Assembly: GCF_000165425.1 (NCBI RefSeq)
Contig: NW_001799011.1
Coordinates: 311,933-375,932, forward strand
Reading direction: 5' to 3'
DNA: 64,000 nt
Source: Paramecium tetraurelia
Lineage: Eukaryota; Ciliophora; Oligohymenophorea; Peniculida; Parameciidae
In this document: in pieces, positions 26,958 through 39,982 of the stretch
How the letters are laid out: each line of letters starts with the position of its first letter
Position numbering within the stretch: position 1 is the first letter of the stretch
Made by a program: the position numbers and the translations under genes
The notes under the pieces: model-generated
Database searches by the model: none
What the model saw: only the letters and a program-made list of their open reading frames with translations
Told to the model about the DNA's origin: nothing

Positions 26958-28260
26958 ATGGATTATTAGAAGCATCTAAAGATACTGAAAGAGACTTTGG
27001 AATAACATAAGATTACTCCAGAAAATTTGAGAGAAAAAAGATTGTCCTTCAAAGAGTTCCCAAAACAAATAAATAATAGAGTAGTTGATGCCTTTTAATC
27101 ATTTGCTCCTTTCGATAGAGCACCAGTTTGGATGATGAGGTATATTTTATGTAGAATGTCAAAATTAGACAAGCAGGAAGATATCTCCCAGAATACAGAG
27201 AAATTAAGGCAGAAATGGATTTTTTTGCTACTTGCCAAAATCCATTCATTGCTGCTGAAATCACATTATAACCAACGAAACAATTTGATATTGATGCAGC
27301 AATCATCTTTTCTGATATTTTAGTTTTACCTAAAATGATGGGAATGGAAGTAAGAATATTTTTAAGAATATTTTAGATCACAATTGAAGAAAAGAAGGGA
27401 CCAGTAATTGCAAATCCATTGGTTACTCCAGATGATATTTAAAGACTTCATCCTCCTAATCCAGAACATTTGGAACATGTTTATGATGCTCTATTTTTGA
27501 CCAGATTGGCATTACAAGGAAAGTGTAATCTCATAGGATTTTGTGGTGCTCCTTGGACTGTCTTTGCATATATGATAGAAGGGGGGTCGAGCAAACTATT
27601 TTCCAAAGTTAAGAAATGGCTGTATTTATACACGGAGGGGTCCTTGTAGGTTTTAGAATTGCTAGCAAAGGAGAGTGCCAAGTATTTAATCAATCAAGTC
27701 AAGTAAGGTGGGGCTTAAGTTGTTTAGATATTCGACTCTTGGGCAGGGTATCTCTTATAATTTAATGTAGTTAAATTCCAGCATAGGATTACATAGAATT
27801 TATCATTCCTTCTTTAAGAATATTGTTTGAAGATTTCAAGAAGGAGTGTCCAGATACTCCTTTAATTATGTTTCCTAAGGATCAGAATGATAAGAAAGTT
27901 ATCGTTGAATTTTTAAAATTGATATATAATGATAAACCCTTAGTTGATGGATTCCAACTAGATTCAAATGTGAGTGATGAAACTCTGGTTAAGATTATTG
28001 AAGCCAATAGAACCATATAAGGAAATCTAGAACCAGGAGTAATTCTAAATACTAATCTATTCTAGGTCTTATACGGGACTCCTGCAATAATTAAAAAGAG
28101 GATTTCGCAAATGATTGAGAAGCTCCAGACCACTAGGAGATACATAGTTAATTTGGCACATGGACTTACTCCAGATCATGAGGTGGAGAAAGTCCGATTG
28201 TTTGTTTAAGAGTCTTAACGTCAATCAAAATTATACAAAGCCAAGGAAATTTTGGAATGA
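26958..28260 (+). CDS. UROD: Uroporphyrinogen decarboxylase
   Basis: 407 residues after introns of 29, 27 and 23 nt. [18 protein letters not shown] is the UROD signature. Others are [72 protein letters not shown] and [19 protein letters not shown]. The enzyme removes four carboxyl groups from uroporphyrinogen III to give coproporphyrinogen III in heme synthesis. The first 55 residues are an extra polar N-terminus. The 27-nt second intron (27350-27376) is a multiple of three without TGA. It is divergent from the PTEN-like gene, with 52 bases between starts. Confidence 0.95.
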
Positions 28261-28332
28261 ATTTTCAATTCGTGCAGTTAGTCATTCAATTAACTCTTCG
28301 AAACTATATATTAGTTTAGTATTATTATAGAT

Positions 28333-28764
28333 ATGTATATAATCAACCAATTATTGCACCCCCTTGCAGCCATTGTTACATAATTCGATTAGAAAATATT
28401 ATCATTAAAAAGACAAACAAATTCAGCAAGTTACATTCTATCCCCTTAAATCTATAATAACTTCCAATCAGCCATGAAGCCCAGTAGTAAAAGAAAGATC
28501 AAGAAAAAAATAACAAAACACATCATACATTTCATCATATTCAAAGAGGAGCATCTAAGTTCTCCTCATAATACAAATCAATATCTACTAACAAAACACA
28601 TAAACTAAGAAATTTGCAAAGATGTTGACCCAAAAGAACCTGGCAGTATGTTATCCTTTTTATTAAATGAATAAAGGCCACAATCGAGTGATCCACTATT
28701 TTAACTCTAAGACTCAGAAAGACTAGTTAAAGACTGCATTGATATGCTAAACAAATAACCCTGA
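28333..28764 (+). CDS. Small basic protein, unknown
   Basis: 143 residues in one exon. The N-terminal half is basic (SSKRKIKKKITKHI). The C-terminal half reads EICKDVDPKEPGSMLSFLLN then RLVKDCIDMLNKQP and looks folded. No domain recognised. It converges with the next gene, whose stop is 10 bases away. Confidence 0.58.
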
Positions 28765-28774
28765 ATATACTCAA

Positions 28775-29107
28775 TCACTATTGTTTAATGTTATTATTTA
28801 TTCCTTATATTTAGTTTTATATAATTTTATTAATGATGGCTTCTCTATAAATTAAACTAAGTAAATTAGAGTCTTTTTATACCGACCATCCCTCGAATAC
28901 AATTAAAGACCCTGCTAATAATGCAATAAAAATTTTTTGAAATTCTAATGAAACGTGTTTTATAAAATTTAATTTTATAAAGTCATTTTTTATTAACTGA
29001 GTCTAGTAACTCTCCAAACATAATACACCTTAAAGCAATTTAGGATGAGCATTTCTTCCCCCACAATCATCAATAAGATCACTGATAAGAATTGTTCTGA
29101 GCCTCAT
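28775..29107 (-). CDS. Small hypothetical protein
   Basis: 110 residues from ATG. The frame stays open upstream to about 29195 with protein-like sequence (EFSHQNNSFYHQIYYHSES), so a 5' exon may be missing. Readable parts are MRLRTILISDLIDDCGGR, HPKLLQGVLCLESYQTQL, EFQKIFIALLAGSLIVFEGW and REAIINKIIQNQ, the layout of a helical protein. It resembles the C-terminal region of some FHIP/UNC-50-like or orphan helical proteins too weakly to name. Confidence 0.55.
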
Positions 29108-29255
29108 TTTGATCGATTCCGATGATTCTGAATGATAATAAATTTGATGGTAGAAAGAATTATTTTAATGAGAAAATTCTGGTTATTAAAATTTTCAGTA
29201 CAAATTGATTATTTTTAAAGCAATAATAAATTAATATTTGTTTGAAAAATAAAAA

Positions 29256-29462
29256 ATGGGTTGTAGTTCCGCTAAGGGAAAAAGGAAGGGTTCACTCTCT
29301 ATCCCAAAAAATGGTATTTTGAAAAGACCTAGCAATCAGCAATAAGTGTTATCAGATTTAGTTAGTACCAAAAAGAAGACTCTCAGTTTTTAAATGCTAT
29401 CAATTAATTCCTAAGAAGCAAATAGAAGAAGTAGCCATACAAGGCAGATTATATCTGACTGA
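29256..29462 (+). CDS. Tiny MGCSS protein, probably myristoylated
   Basis: 68 residues. MGCSSAKGKRKGS has Gly2 for N-myristoylation, Cys3 for palmitoylation and a basic cluster that would add membrane affinity. The rest is Ser/Lys/Gln-rich and disordered. It is too short for a domain. A similar small MGCS gene lies at 50404-50628. Likely a peripheral membrane peptide or anchor of ciliary or cortical membranes, by inference. Confidence 0.65.
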
Positions 29463-29472
29463 TACGACCGAA

Positions 29473-29661
29473 ATGTGTGATTATATTTTGATTATATGTT
29501 GTAGTTTATAATAGAGTATTAAAAAATCGTTCTACTTTTATTGTCTTTTCTTTAGTCGATCTCATGAACCAATTACTTATTATTTAGAATACCCAAGGGA
29601 ACACGTCTCAACTTATATATCAACAGTACTGTTTACATTATTGAATGAAGTTTTAAATTGA
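29473..29661 (+). CDS. Tentative 62-residue ORF
   Basis: An ATG-started frame with a hydrophobic first half and a C-terminal part EPITYYLEYPREHVSTYIS that looks protein-like. No further support. It could be the 3' part of something else or chance. Confidence 0.22.
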
Positions 29662-29921
29662 GGTTACATTTTATACAAAATTTGATGATTTTATGACTAC
29701 ATATATATTGAGAACTTCGAATCTCATTTCAACGATATGAACTCTGTTTTGATGTTTTTAATAAATATTATTGTTCTTAAATTAATATATATAATGCATT
29801 TGTAAATTAATGCAAAAATATTTAATTAAATTTAATTTATTAATTAAATTCCACTTCATAAAATGAACTACAAAGCAATGCATAATTGCAAGGAATTCGA
29901 ATAATTAAATATTTAGAATTG

Positions 29922-30974
29922 ATGAGTTGGGGATAGCCAGAATAAGCACCTTAGCAAGAATAATCTTGGGGTAATACTGAATCAACATGGGGCAATAATG
30001 GTGGTGACTAATAGTAATAGGATAATAAACCTGCTTGGGGAGGAGAATCAAATGATGGTTAGGAGAATAGGGAATTCAGAGGAAGAGGCGGAAGAGGAGG
30101 CAGAGGTGGAAGAGGAGACAGAGGAGGAAGAGGAAGAGGAGGTGATAGAGGAAGAGGCGGTGATAGAGGAGGACGAGGAGGCAGAGGTAGAGGAAGAGGC
30201 AATGATGAAAACAAGGAGGAAGGAGAGATCAAACCTAAAACTGAAAGCGGAGGCTGGGGATAGTAGACATCAGATGGATGGGGTTAAACTTAGTAAGAGA
30301 ATAAAGAACCAGCTCAAGGGTAATCCGATGGTAATAATTGGGGGGGAGGAGCACCTACTGAGAATGCTGGAGGATGGGGATAATCGAATAATGAAGCTCA
30401 AGGGTGGGGTGGAAATTAAGAAAATAATAATAATCAGGATGGTTAATAGGAATAATAGAAGGGTAAGGGGAAAGGAAGAAAGAGAGATTCACCTCCTCCT
30501 GCGAAGAGAGTTAGGCCTAATCCAATAGTGATTACAGTAGAAGATGAAGAGGATAGTGAAACTTAACATGTTATAATAAATGAATATCCAGTGTTGCAAA
30601 ACAAGTAGAAGGGACTGATCAAGAGTGAGGAATAGTAAATATGTTTTGAAGGTAATTTGAAGATAGATGAAAATAATATGAGTGCATAATTCGTTAGTTT
30701 TGATACCGAAATAAAAGTTAAAATTGATTAAATCGAAGATTACACAATAGAGAATTCAAAGGATTTACTGAAAACTATTGGAGATTCAATAATAGTAGGA
30801 ATAGTTCAAGGTGTTGACAAGGATAATCAGAAGGCTATAAATAAATTAGCAGACAATCTTTTGGATAAGCAACAGTCGATTCACTTCAAAGATGTCAGTC
30901 TATTTAGCATCAAATAATTGTATAAGGGAGAGAGTACTTCAAGATTGGCATTCGTCAAGTAGATTTAAGGGTGA
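29922..30974 (+). CDS. WG/RGG-rich RNA-binding protein, Nowa-like composition
   Basis: 350 residues, single exon. Residues 1-45 contain spaced Trp-Gly units (MSWGQPEQ, SWGNTE, TWGNNGGD, AWGGESNDG). Residues 50-90 are an uninterrupted RGG/RGR box, then more GWGQ, GWGG and NWGG units, then a basic nuclear-localisation-type stretch (KGKGKGRKRDS, PPPAKRVRP) near 190. A 140-residue C-terminal domain with DEEDSE, SFDTEIKVKIDQIEDY and DSIIVGIVQGVDKD follows. RGG boxes bind RNA. Tandem WG motifs recall the Paramecium Nowa proteins and Argonaute-hook proteins; that link is inference. Many Gln are TAG/TAA. Confidence 0.78.
30068..30215 (+). repeat. Purine-rich RGG-coding repeat
   Basis: Tandem variants of GAGGAAGAGGCGG encoding the RGG box. 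It is strongly GA-biased on the plus strand in a very AT-rich window. Read in the wrong frame it gives a long Glu-rich ORF. Confidence 0.8.
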
Positions 30975-31014
30975 TGATTATGGATATTATTAAATAAAAT
31001 ATGAATGTAATTTT

Positions 31015-31901
31015 TCAATGTTTCACTGGATGTGGGTGTTCGTGATTCCATTCTTCATAAGACCCATCAAATAGAAGTAATCTAATATATATATGTATTT
31101 GCTATTACTCTTTTTTCTTAAGAATTTCTTAGGCCAGAAGTGCAATGCAACTTAATTTCCCAGTTTGACAAGTGTTAACAATTTTCTTGGTAATATCAAT
31201 TTAGTGACTTTTGTATAGCTTTTGTAAATTTTCAGTAGATTTCATGGTGTGATCGTCATTCAAGTACTCTGAATAGGGTAAATTATACGATCCAGGTATA
31301 GATCCCTTCTTGTACCTTGGTTGATCCCTTGCATCCAAAAGTAGCCAATCATCACCTTTTGGGTCCTTGTGTTGTTTGAGATAGGAAATCACGGATACAT
31401 CGTTTGTAGTTAAGGAGGTCACTTAATCCTTTGGTTAGTCCTCTTGAAATAAACACTAATCATACACTTATTCAAATCCTCAAAAACTTTGCTTTCATGT
31501 TTATCGATGTCGTGTTGATGATGCCACTTATTAAATCCACCATCTAAGACATAGACTCTTTTGAATCCGAAATATCTAAAGGTAAACCAAGCTCTGGCAG
31601 CGAAATGAATGTGTTCATCAAAAAATACGATGGGAGTCAGATGATCATATTAATTGTCCTGAATATATTTCTCAAAAGTGTTTTTGGTTGGTAATTTACG
31701 AGGTACTGGAACAGGAGTAGCTGTGATATCAATTAAATTGAGGGTTGATTAGTCCAAAGTAATTCTGTGAGCATGGGTGAATTTATTGTTTTCTTCTTAG
31801 TTATGATGATGATCTGTCATGATTACATTGACTATTTTTATTCTGGATTTATTTTTGACTAGATAATGCAAGTATGGTGCAGAAATCAATGATCCACGCA
31901 T
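31015..31901 (-). CDS. Two-domain rhodanese, thiosulfate/3-mercaptopyruvate sulfurtransferase type
   Basis: 278 residues with introns of 23 nt (ends AAG) and 27 nt. The first rhodanese domain includes VIMTDHHH, FEKYIQDNQYDHLTPIVFFD, FRYFGFKRVYVLDGGFNKW. The second includes DWLLLDARDQPRYKKGSIPGS and the active loop NTCQTGKLSCIALLA, ending with LLFDGSYEEWNHE. The second-domain Cys is the predicted persulfide carrier in a CQTGKLSC loop, compared with CGSGVTA of mercaptopyruvate sulfurtransferase. It would act in cyanide detoxification or sulfide handling. No transit peptide is obvious. It converges with the WG/RGG gene, 40 bases between stops. Confidence 0.87.
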
Positions 31902-32038
31902 TTTTAATATAAAATTGATTAATTTAGGAATTCGATATTAAATATTGTGTAGTATTTAATATTAATTATGAAAATTGAAATCACTAAATAGACACAGAGG
32001 GGATAAATTAAATATCCTTTTGTGAGTAATAAATAATT

Positions 32039-35000
32039 ATGAATTTACTTTTATTTATTACTTTGATTAAATCATGCTACAACTAGGCTGTGAATACTTA
32101 TGTTAAAATCGGATGTGTTGAGATAGTAAATGGGAATTGTGTAAAATTATGCAAACTTGGATTGTTCGATTGTGATGATTATCAGAATCTTATTTGCGAA
32201 TATGGATACTTCAACTACGAAAGTACCTGTGTTCAATGTCCGAAATAAAATCTGAATGATGATTCTGTAATTTATTGTGGAGATTGTATTGATAATTCTA
32301 AGACATGGTAAAATTCCAGGTTGTGCACTTACGATTTCATAATAGAAGATGACGATAGATTGAATGGAGCCTACATAAAACGAATTAATGAGTACAGCGA
32401 ATTATATGTTATTGGCGTTGCTACCACTTAATTAATGTGGAATAAACCCATTGCACGTGATACAACAAGACAATACGAATCCTAGATTTGCAGTGGATGT
32501 CATACTATTTGTACATCAACATCAGATCCGTTCTGCAATACCATATCCAATGAAGTAGATCAGCTAGTTAAAGGAATCACTTGTTTGGATGGATATTTTT
32601 TTTAGAATGGAGTCTGTGTTGCCTGTGGCATCAATTGCATAGAATGTAAGGATAGATACACTTGTGTTGAGTGTTATTCTGGTTACTATCTAAATGGTTT
32701 AGTGTGTGATAAATGCTAATCCAATTGTTTGGATTGTCTCAAACCTATTACCGAAGCAACCATCAAATGCTACTCCTGTTTAAGTCCAAATATCATTTCT
32801 ATTGATAGATCAGTCTGTGAAAGTTGTGGTGACTCCTGCTTACGATGCGAGTATGTTAGTTATGACTAGATCACCAAATATAAATTTATCACCAGAGATA
32901 ACGTGGACCCGGCAATCGATGACATCAATAGATATGTCAAAAGATGCAGACAGTGTGATGGCAATAACTTGGTTGATTACAGAGGATAAGATTGTGTACA
33001 ATGTTAAATCAAAGATTGCTTAAAATGTTATTATACTATCACTATGGGCGGAGTCTCTAGGTCTACACTTGATCTAGACTTTTAGCCTCTAAAACCATCA
33101 GAGTAGGCATCCTAATAGCTATGTTACTTATGTGCATCTGGCACCTCTCTAAGTCCTGATATGACTTAATGTATGCCCTAGGCTCCTACTACACCTGTAG
33201 TAGATTGTCTTTACTATGGAGACAGCAGCAACAAATGCTAGCAATGTTAGAATTATCAAATCTTGGATTTTGATAACAATCTGTGCAAATCAGATTTCTG
33301 CTTTACATAAATCAAAAATTGTCAGAATTGTTATCAATATCGAACAATAAACATAGTCCAATAGAAGACATTCTATCATTGTACTAAATGTGAGGAATAC
33401 TATTATCCTGATTTTTTCACGGGAACATGCGAACATTGTCCCAACCATTGTTCTTCTTGTTGGTAATACTCATAGACTTACAATTTCACTTTGTACAATG
33501 AAATCCCAAAAATCATTCAAAATAGAAAGATCTATTATTTAGATGGTGCTATAAATATCTATTGTTCAGAATGTGAAAGCGGCTTTTAATTGTACAATAA
33601 TTAATGTTTGGGATGCACAAGCAATTGCATGATACCTGCAACTGGAGTAGCAACCTTAAAATCGTCTTGTCTTTATAAATCTAAATATGCATTATGCTCC
33701 TAATGTTATGAACCCTTATATCAAAGATCACTTACTTCTGATCTATCAGAATGTCAAGAATGTCCGAATTACTGTCTTGCCTGTCATGAACGATTAAAAT
33801 CCTAATTTCCTAACAAGTACTTTAACCCAAGCAGTCAAATCCTACAGAAATACAGTAGATCATGCTATAAATTATAAACTGTAAGTGGAGGTTCTGCAGT
33901 TATTCATTATAATTCCTAACTCAACATGCCTGTTAGTTGTAATACAGATTAGCCTTGTAGATACAAATATGACATTGACTTAATCCTCTTTTGCAGCGTT
34001 GAGGATTATCTGTCATAATTGACATTTTCCCCATCGAATGCCAAATTCTATTATAATCTAGCTACCTCTTATACGACTAAAAGTGAGGATGTTGCCACCA
34101 TCAAATTTGCAAATCTAGAAACATTAGTGTTTTATGAGTATTTGAACACTCTACCACTTGAAATCCTGAATTTGAATCTTAAAATTAAAGGTGATAGTAA
34201 TAATAATTGCAACTTCTCAAAATCTACTAGAATCCTGACCCAATTTCATGAAAATGTCTTTTCTTTAATAGACTTCAAGTTCACAATTATGAGTTATTCA
34301 TCAGACCCCTTGAATTTGTATGTGAATGGAAATTTTACACTCTCCAATTATCCCAATATTATCATCCAGAATATAAGACTGTACACACAAGAATCCTAGT
34401 TCATTTTCAAACTAGATGAATGTTCAAACCTATTTCTTAGCAGTGTTTAATTTCAAAAGGTTTCCTCAACTGCACTTTAGATTCTACTATAAAATTTGGA
34501 CAAACTAGATATGCAAGATGTCACCTTTGACAACTTTACAGGCACTAACGATATCATTTCCTTCTCTCCAATAAAGCAAATAGTAATGTAGAATGTTGTC
34601 TTCAACTCATTAAAATTAAAGTCTATTTATTTAATAGAAATGCACCCATAAGTTGATATTAAGATGAACAATATTAAGATAAGCAACTCTGTCTTTGTAG
34701 ATTTTCATTTCATTGGTGATTTAGAACCCAACGATTAATTGATTGGCAAGACTATTATAATTGGTCTAGAGATAATCAATAATACATTTAATAGTTCCTT
34801 CATTTTTAAGACTTCGAATAGTGAGAAGTTCTTTTTAAGTCAATTATCATTTAAAGATAATCTAATTTATGATTCAGAGTTATTTATCTCTAATCATTTT
34901 ATTTTTTCAAATGCCTTGATTTACAATAATCAATTTGGAGTTGGAGCCAGTTTATTAGGAACTAGTGATGAAATATTTGAGGAACAATTGTATACTTTGA

Positions 35001-38000
35001 GTGAGTCCAATTTCACAGACGTTCAAATTGTAAACAATAGTTGCTATCAATCCTTGATATAAATACAATCACCATTCAATCAATAATATATTGTGATGAA
35101 TATCAAAATCGATTCACTATATGTAGATCAAATTGAAACTTCAAAAGATGGCACTCCACTTATTTAAATTAAGGAAGTTGGATATATTTAAATTAATAAT
35201 TTAATTATAAAAAACCTCTTAAAAGTAACAGGACTAGAAATCAAGCAAGCTACCTGGGTATGGATTAATCAATTTGAGTGTGACTCAGCCAATTAAAATA
35301 CATAGATGCCTATTCAAGAAAGTTGTTTTGAGCAAAAGGAAGCCAATTCTTATTGCTTGCACATAGAAGAATTTGATAGGGGAGTGTATCTGTAGAATGG
35401 CATAATCAAGAAGCAATTATAGATGGATTCTTCCTTAATTTACATAAAATCCTTTGATTACTTGACTAAGAACACTGAGAGTAACGTAGAACTGGATAAT
35501 TCAAAGTTTTTTTTTGGTTATAGTAATGAGTTAGTCAAATTGGAAGATATCAAATTCTATAATAATACCTTGGCAATCTTGGATCCGTAGATAAAGATAT
35601 CATCGATAGTAATAGATTCAACTTAAAGATAAAAGGTTCTTATAAGTGATTTAACTTTTGTTGGAAATCATCTGCATCGAATTCCTCCATCAGTCAATGT
35701 TGATTTGGTTACGTGCATATTAATAGATTCGCCTTTAGCTGATCTCATTATTACTAATAGCGAGTTTCTAGATAATAGAGCAACCAAGTCCATTTTAGGT
35801 CTAAACAAATTTATAGTGGATAGTGTGATATTGGATAGTCTCAATATGCAAGATACAAATGTAATTTAGATATATTATGCTGATATATTGGAAGAACACT
35901 CATTATTTACTTAAGATCCAAAGGTAGAGATATAGAACATTCAGAGTTACTTTGAAATTTAATCCTTGGGATCTAATATCTATTTTGATTGTGATAACAT
36001 AAGTATTTCAAATTTAACAATCAATAATTCAGTTGGATTGGATGGTGCAGGTATGTTTATAGTTGGAAGCGAGAAATTAGTTGTTAAGATGTCTGATATA
36101 GTGATGAAAAACTTGGTTTGTTCGTTGGAATATGATACTCTAGGCTGTGGTATGTACATCAACACATAGGTGTCTTCACTATCTTTAGAGATTTAGGATA
36201 TGACCATGGATAAGATAATCGCATATCAAGGAGCTGGTATTTATATTCTGAGTTAACAATTTCTTATCTAAGTGAGCATCAGAGATTCAATATTCCATCA
36301 ATGTCAATCTCTTGATTCTTAAGTGTTCTATTTCAAGCAATAGACATTCACTACTTCAATACCTTCAATCCTTTTTGACAACTGTACTGTCTATAATAAC
36401 CATTATGATAACTACTTATTGAATATAATCACATTAAGACCATAAATTGATTATGATGCCAGAGTGGAGGATGAAAATCAGCTGATTTCTATTGATTATG
36501 CCACAATTACGATTACAAATTGTCTATTTACTGATATATCTTTTACTACGATATTGAAATTACAAAATATCATCTAATTGACTATTTTGAATACCAATAT
36601 CAACAATGTAGCTATTGGATTATCTAAATTGATTAATTTGGAATTCTATAATTAAGTGGGACACATATCGATATCTGGATTGATTATTCAAAATGTTTAT
36701 CCATATCCTTAATGGGATTAGTAGCAGATGGATTATTTAAAATCAAAGTATAGTGATCAACTCGAATCTTCGACAGTGGCTGAATAGGTTGATCAATTAT
36801 AAGAATGCAAATTGCCTAAAACTTCTGGTTTTGTAGTGAATCTTGCAACTATTTCATATGACATTGATACTAGCAAAATACCTAGGAATCCTGTTCAATA
36901 CAGTAAATTCAATACTACATTATATACCTACTATACTAATTATGAAGATACTTCATTAATCACTTATTTGTACTCCGAATATATTATTAATAATTTAATT
37001 AACTCATATCCGGCCTTAATTTACTTACCAGATGTGGACTTCATTAGTACAGATGCTTCAACACTCTCACACTCTCTCTAAATTAACAAACTACTCCTAA
37101 AATCTATTACATGTGGATATTGCACTTATGGTTTATTTTATATTTAAAATATCAACACCAAAGCAAATAAAAGCATTGTGTTGAATGAAGTCAATTGTGT
37201 CAACAATGTTGTAGATCAATATGGATGCATAAATTTAAAAGGAAGAACAACTAGTGATTTGAAAAACACAAAGATCTATACAATCATAGTTGAGAATAGC
37301 AATTTCATGAATAATTAAGCAGTTTATGGGGCTGGTTTGAGTGTGTAAAATGTATCTCTATATCTCAAGAATACCTCCTTCTTAGATAATACAGCCACTA
37401 AAACAGGTGGAGCCATTCTATTCTCTCAATCTAATAAATAAATATATTTGGAGGAGGTTACCATTTAAGGGAACAAAGCAGATATTGGTGGGGGAATCTA
37501 CATGAATGGTTAGAGCTTACCTGGTTAGGATGTCAATATTATTGGCAACACAGGTAGAAGTCTAGTTGAAGAAATACCCTAGCATCTGAGCATTTCGATG
37601 ATCAAGGGTGCTATTTTACCGACTAAAGTATTTGATACTAATATTGATGCACTCTCATTAACGTTGAATCTACCATCTGGTCAAAGCATCTCATCCTACA
37701 AACTTTACTATCAACCAACATAGGAGTAAGTCCCATATGATTGGATATTCAGAGTCATGAATTTAGATAGAAATCACAATCCAATCTTAACAGCCTCATT
37801 AACAGATACATGTAATATCACAGGGAGAATGTAGAATTCTGAGAACTTTGATAAAACTCTCAAATTCCTTAGTAATTATACATAACCTTCGCTCATCTAT
37901 TTTAGCGATGAATCATTCAATCTAGATGAATTAATAATTACATTTGATCCATATTTACCTGAATAATACTACCTTCAGTTACAGTTTTAATGTTCAACTA

Positions 38001-39958
38001 TAAAATTACCAATCGAACCATATCCTTATCAATCCTATAGTACAAACTATGCATTATATGTCAATCTTAGAACATTGCCTTGTTAATTAGGAGAAGCATA
38101 TACTGCATAAAAGTGTTAAGTTTGTGGGAAAGGTTAGTATGCTTTAACAATCAATTAAGTTATATGCACAAATATGGATGTTTAATCAATGGAGGAAGTG
38201 ACACCAGTGAGAATAAAACTGTTTTCTGGATATTGGAGATACGATAATGATAGAGTAGAGAACTGTTATAATTTGGAAGAGAATTGCAATGGCGGATGGA
38301 TTCCAGGAAATCCTTCCTGTTACTCTGGACACACTGGAGCATTGTGTGAATCATGTGATATCTATGGCATCAGGGGAGAACAGTATAGCATAAGTACAAA
38401 ATACAAGTGTGGATAATGTTCACAAACAAAGTCGAATAATTCCTTAACGATTGCAGCCATCTGCATTTTCACTCTGCTTTAGATGGTATTGTCGGTTAGA
38501 GGTAACTTTTAGATGATCGAAAACTTTATCAAAGAATAAGTATTATAATCAATCGGAGTAAGGATGAATGTAACGTAAGCAAACTTGTCGATTTTGATAA
38601 AGATCGTAATCAATTATTTCTAGATAATAAGTGCCTTGGGAACATTTCGAATATCCATTCCTACTAATTTAATATCCTCAGTTGACATAGTAGCCAATCC
38701 TACTCAATCGATGGCTTATTCTTTGGATTGCTTCCTGATTGAGATAACCATTACTGAGATTTTGTATTTCAGAATGATTTGGGCATTAGTGATGCCACTA
38801 ATTTATTTGTTAATCTTCTTCATGGGGTATTTCCTTGGAGTCATCACAACCTTCTTACCAGCCAGGATGAATATTATCTATACTACCTTCATCTACATGT
38901 TCATATATCTGCAGCCCACACTAATAGGTGGGTTCATAGCCTTATTGTCATCGAGAACATTGGGAGGTGTGGATTTTGTGTAATCAGACGTTCAGTATCT
39001 ATATGACAGCAGTACTCACTATTTTTGGATGGTAATATTCGCAGCACCGAACATCTTCTGTTGGGGAGCCTTGTTCCCTTACATCTTCATGCATTTGATC
39101 AGGAGGAATAACCAAACGTTGACTTCAATTCAAACTCGCAGGAAATATGGATACTTTTATAATGAATATACCTAACATGCTTATTTGTGGGAATTCGTTA
39201 AGATCTTTGAAAAGCAGTTTGTGTTGATGGCTCTCACTTATTATGAAGATACGGTGATCATTAAAGGCCTTATGGTATTTTTGATTGTGTTTATCTATGG
39301 GATCCTATCCTTTGAATTTTAACCTTATTAGAGTAAGAGACTTAATTATATTGATCAAATGTCTGCAGCCGTATGCGTGTTTTCACTCTGTTTGGGAGTT
39401 CTAATAAAGGCTTCTTAGAGTGAGAACATGGAATATTTGTAATTTATAATGTTTTCAATTATCGGAGTTCTGAATTTGCTCTTTTTATTGATCCTTCTCT
39501 TTGAAGTGTTTCGTGGATACATCGACAAATTCGAAATTCATATAGACAAGATTAGAGACAAGATCAGATAGAAGTACCCGCAATTTTAGAATTACAAATG
39601 GATTCGTCAACTTCTGATCAACAGAGGAGAATTAAAGAAGAGAATTAAAATTCTTTGGTCTCATCTGCGATATCAAACTCACAGAGGAATAATGAGGAGA
39701 AGACAGGACAAGAATCTACCTCTATTTGAAGTCAAGTTGATTCTCTAGGACTCAGAGAAAGATATAGATCATTCCCGTGCCGAATCCAGAGTGGAATCAA
39801 AGGCAAATTCGAGATTGTCAGTCATTGACATAAATCAAGAGGAACTGATGCAGTTAGCTAATTACAGTAGTTTATAGGCCAAAACGCCAGAGATCCAAAA
39901 GATCTACCCTTTGGAGAGTTAGAAGAGTATTGCTTAGTTGACAAAAAAGAGAATATGA
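32039..39958 (+). CDS. Giant cysteine-rich multi-pass surface protein
   Basis: One exon of 7920 bases encodes 2639 residues with no TGA. A signal peptide (MNLLLFITLIKSCYNQA) leads into about 600 residues of furin/EGF-like cysteine repeats with CxxC pairs (CVACGINCIECK, CDKCQSNCLDCL, CTKCEEYYYP). A very long middle part is rich in short beta-strand repeats with Asn/Ile/Ser, as in parallel beta-helix domains. Around residues 2100-2140 is a last Cys cluster (CESCDIYGIRGEQ). About 9 membrane spans follow to residue 2500 (IYLLIFFMGYFLGVITTFL, AAPNIFCWGALFPYIFM), then a basic cytosolic tail. It resembles a large family of ciliate membrane proteins of unknown role, possibly adhesion or sensing. Confidence 0.9.
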
Positions 39959-39982
39959 GTTAGCTTATAATTATAATATGCA

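Noticed and set aside
28833-28941. Frame starting MMASLQIKLSKLES on the plus strand
   Set aside because: It lies antisense to a better minus-strand gene (28775-29107) and ends at once without a continuation.
29998-30528. Long Glu-rich ORF in the RGG region
   Set aside because: It is a wrong-frame shadow of GA-rich codons. The true frame gives the WG/RGG protein with a full 350-residue reading.
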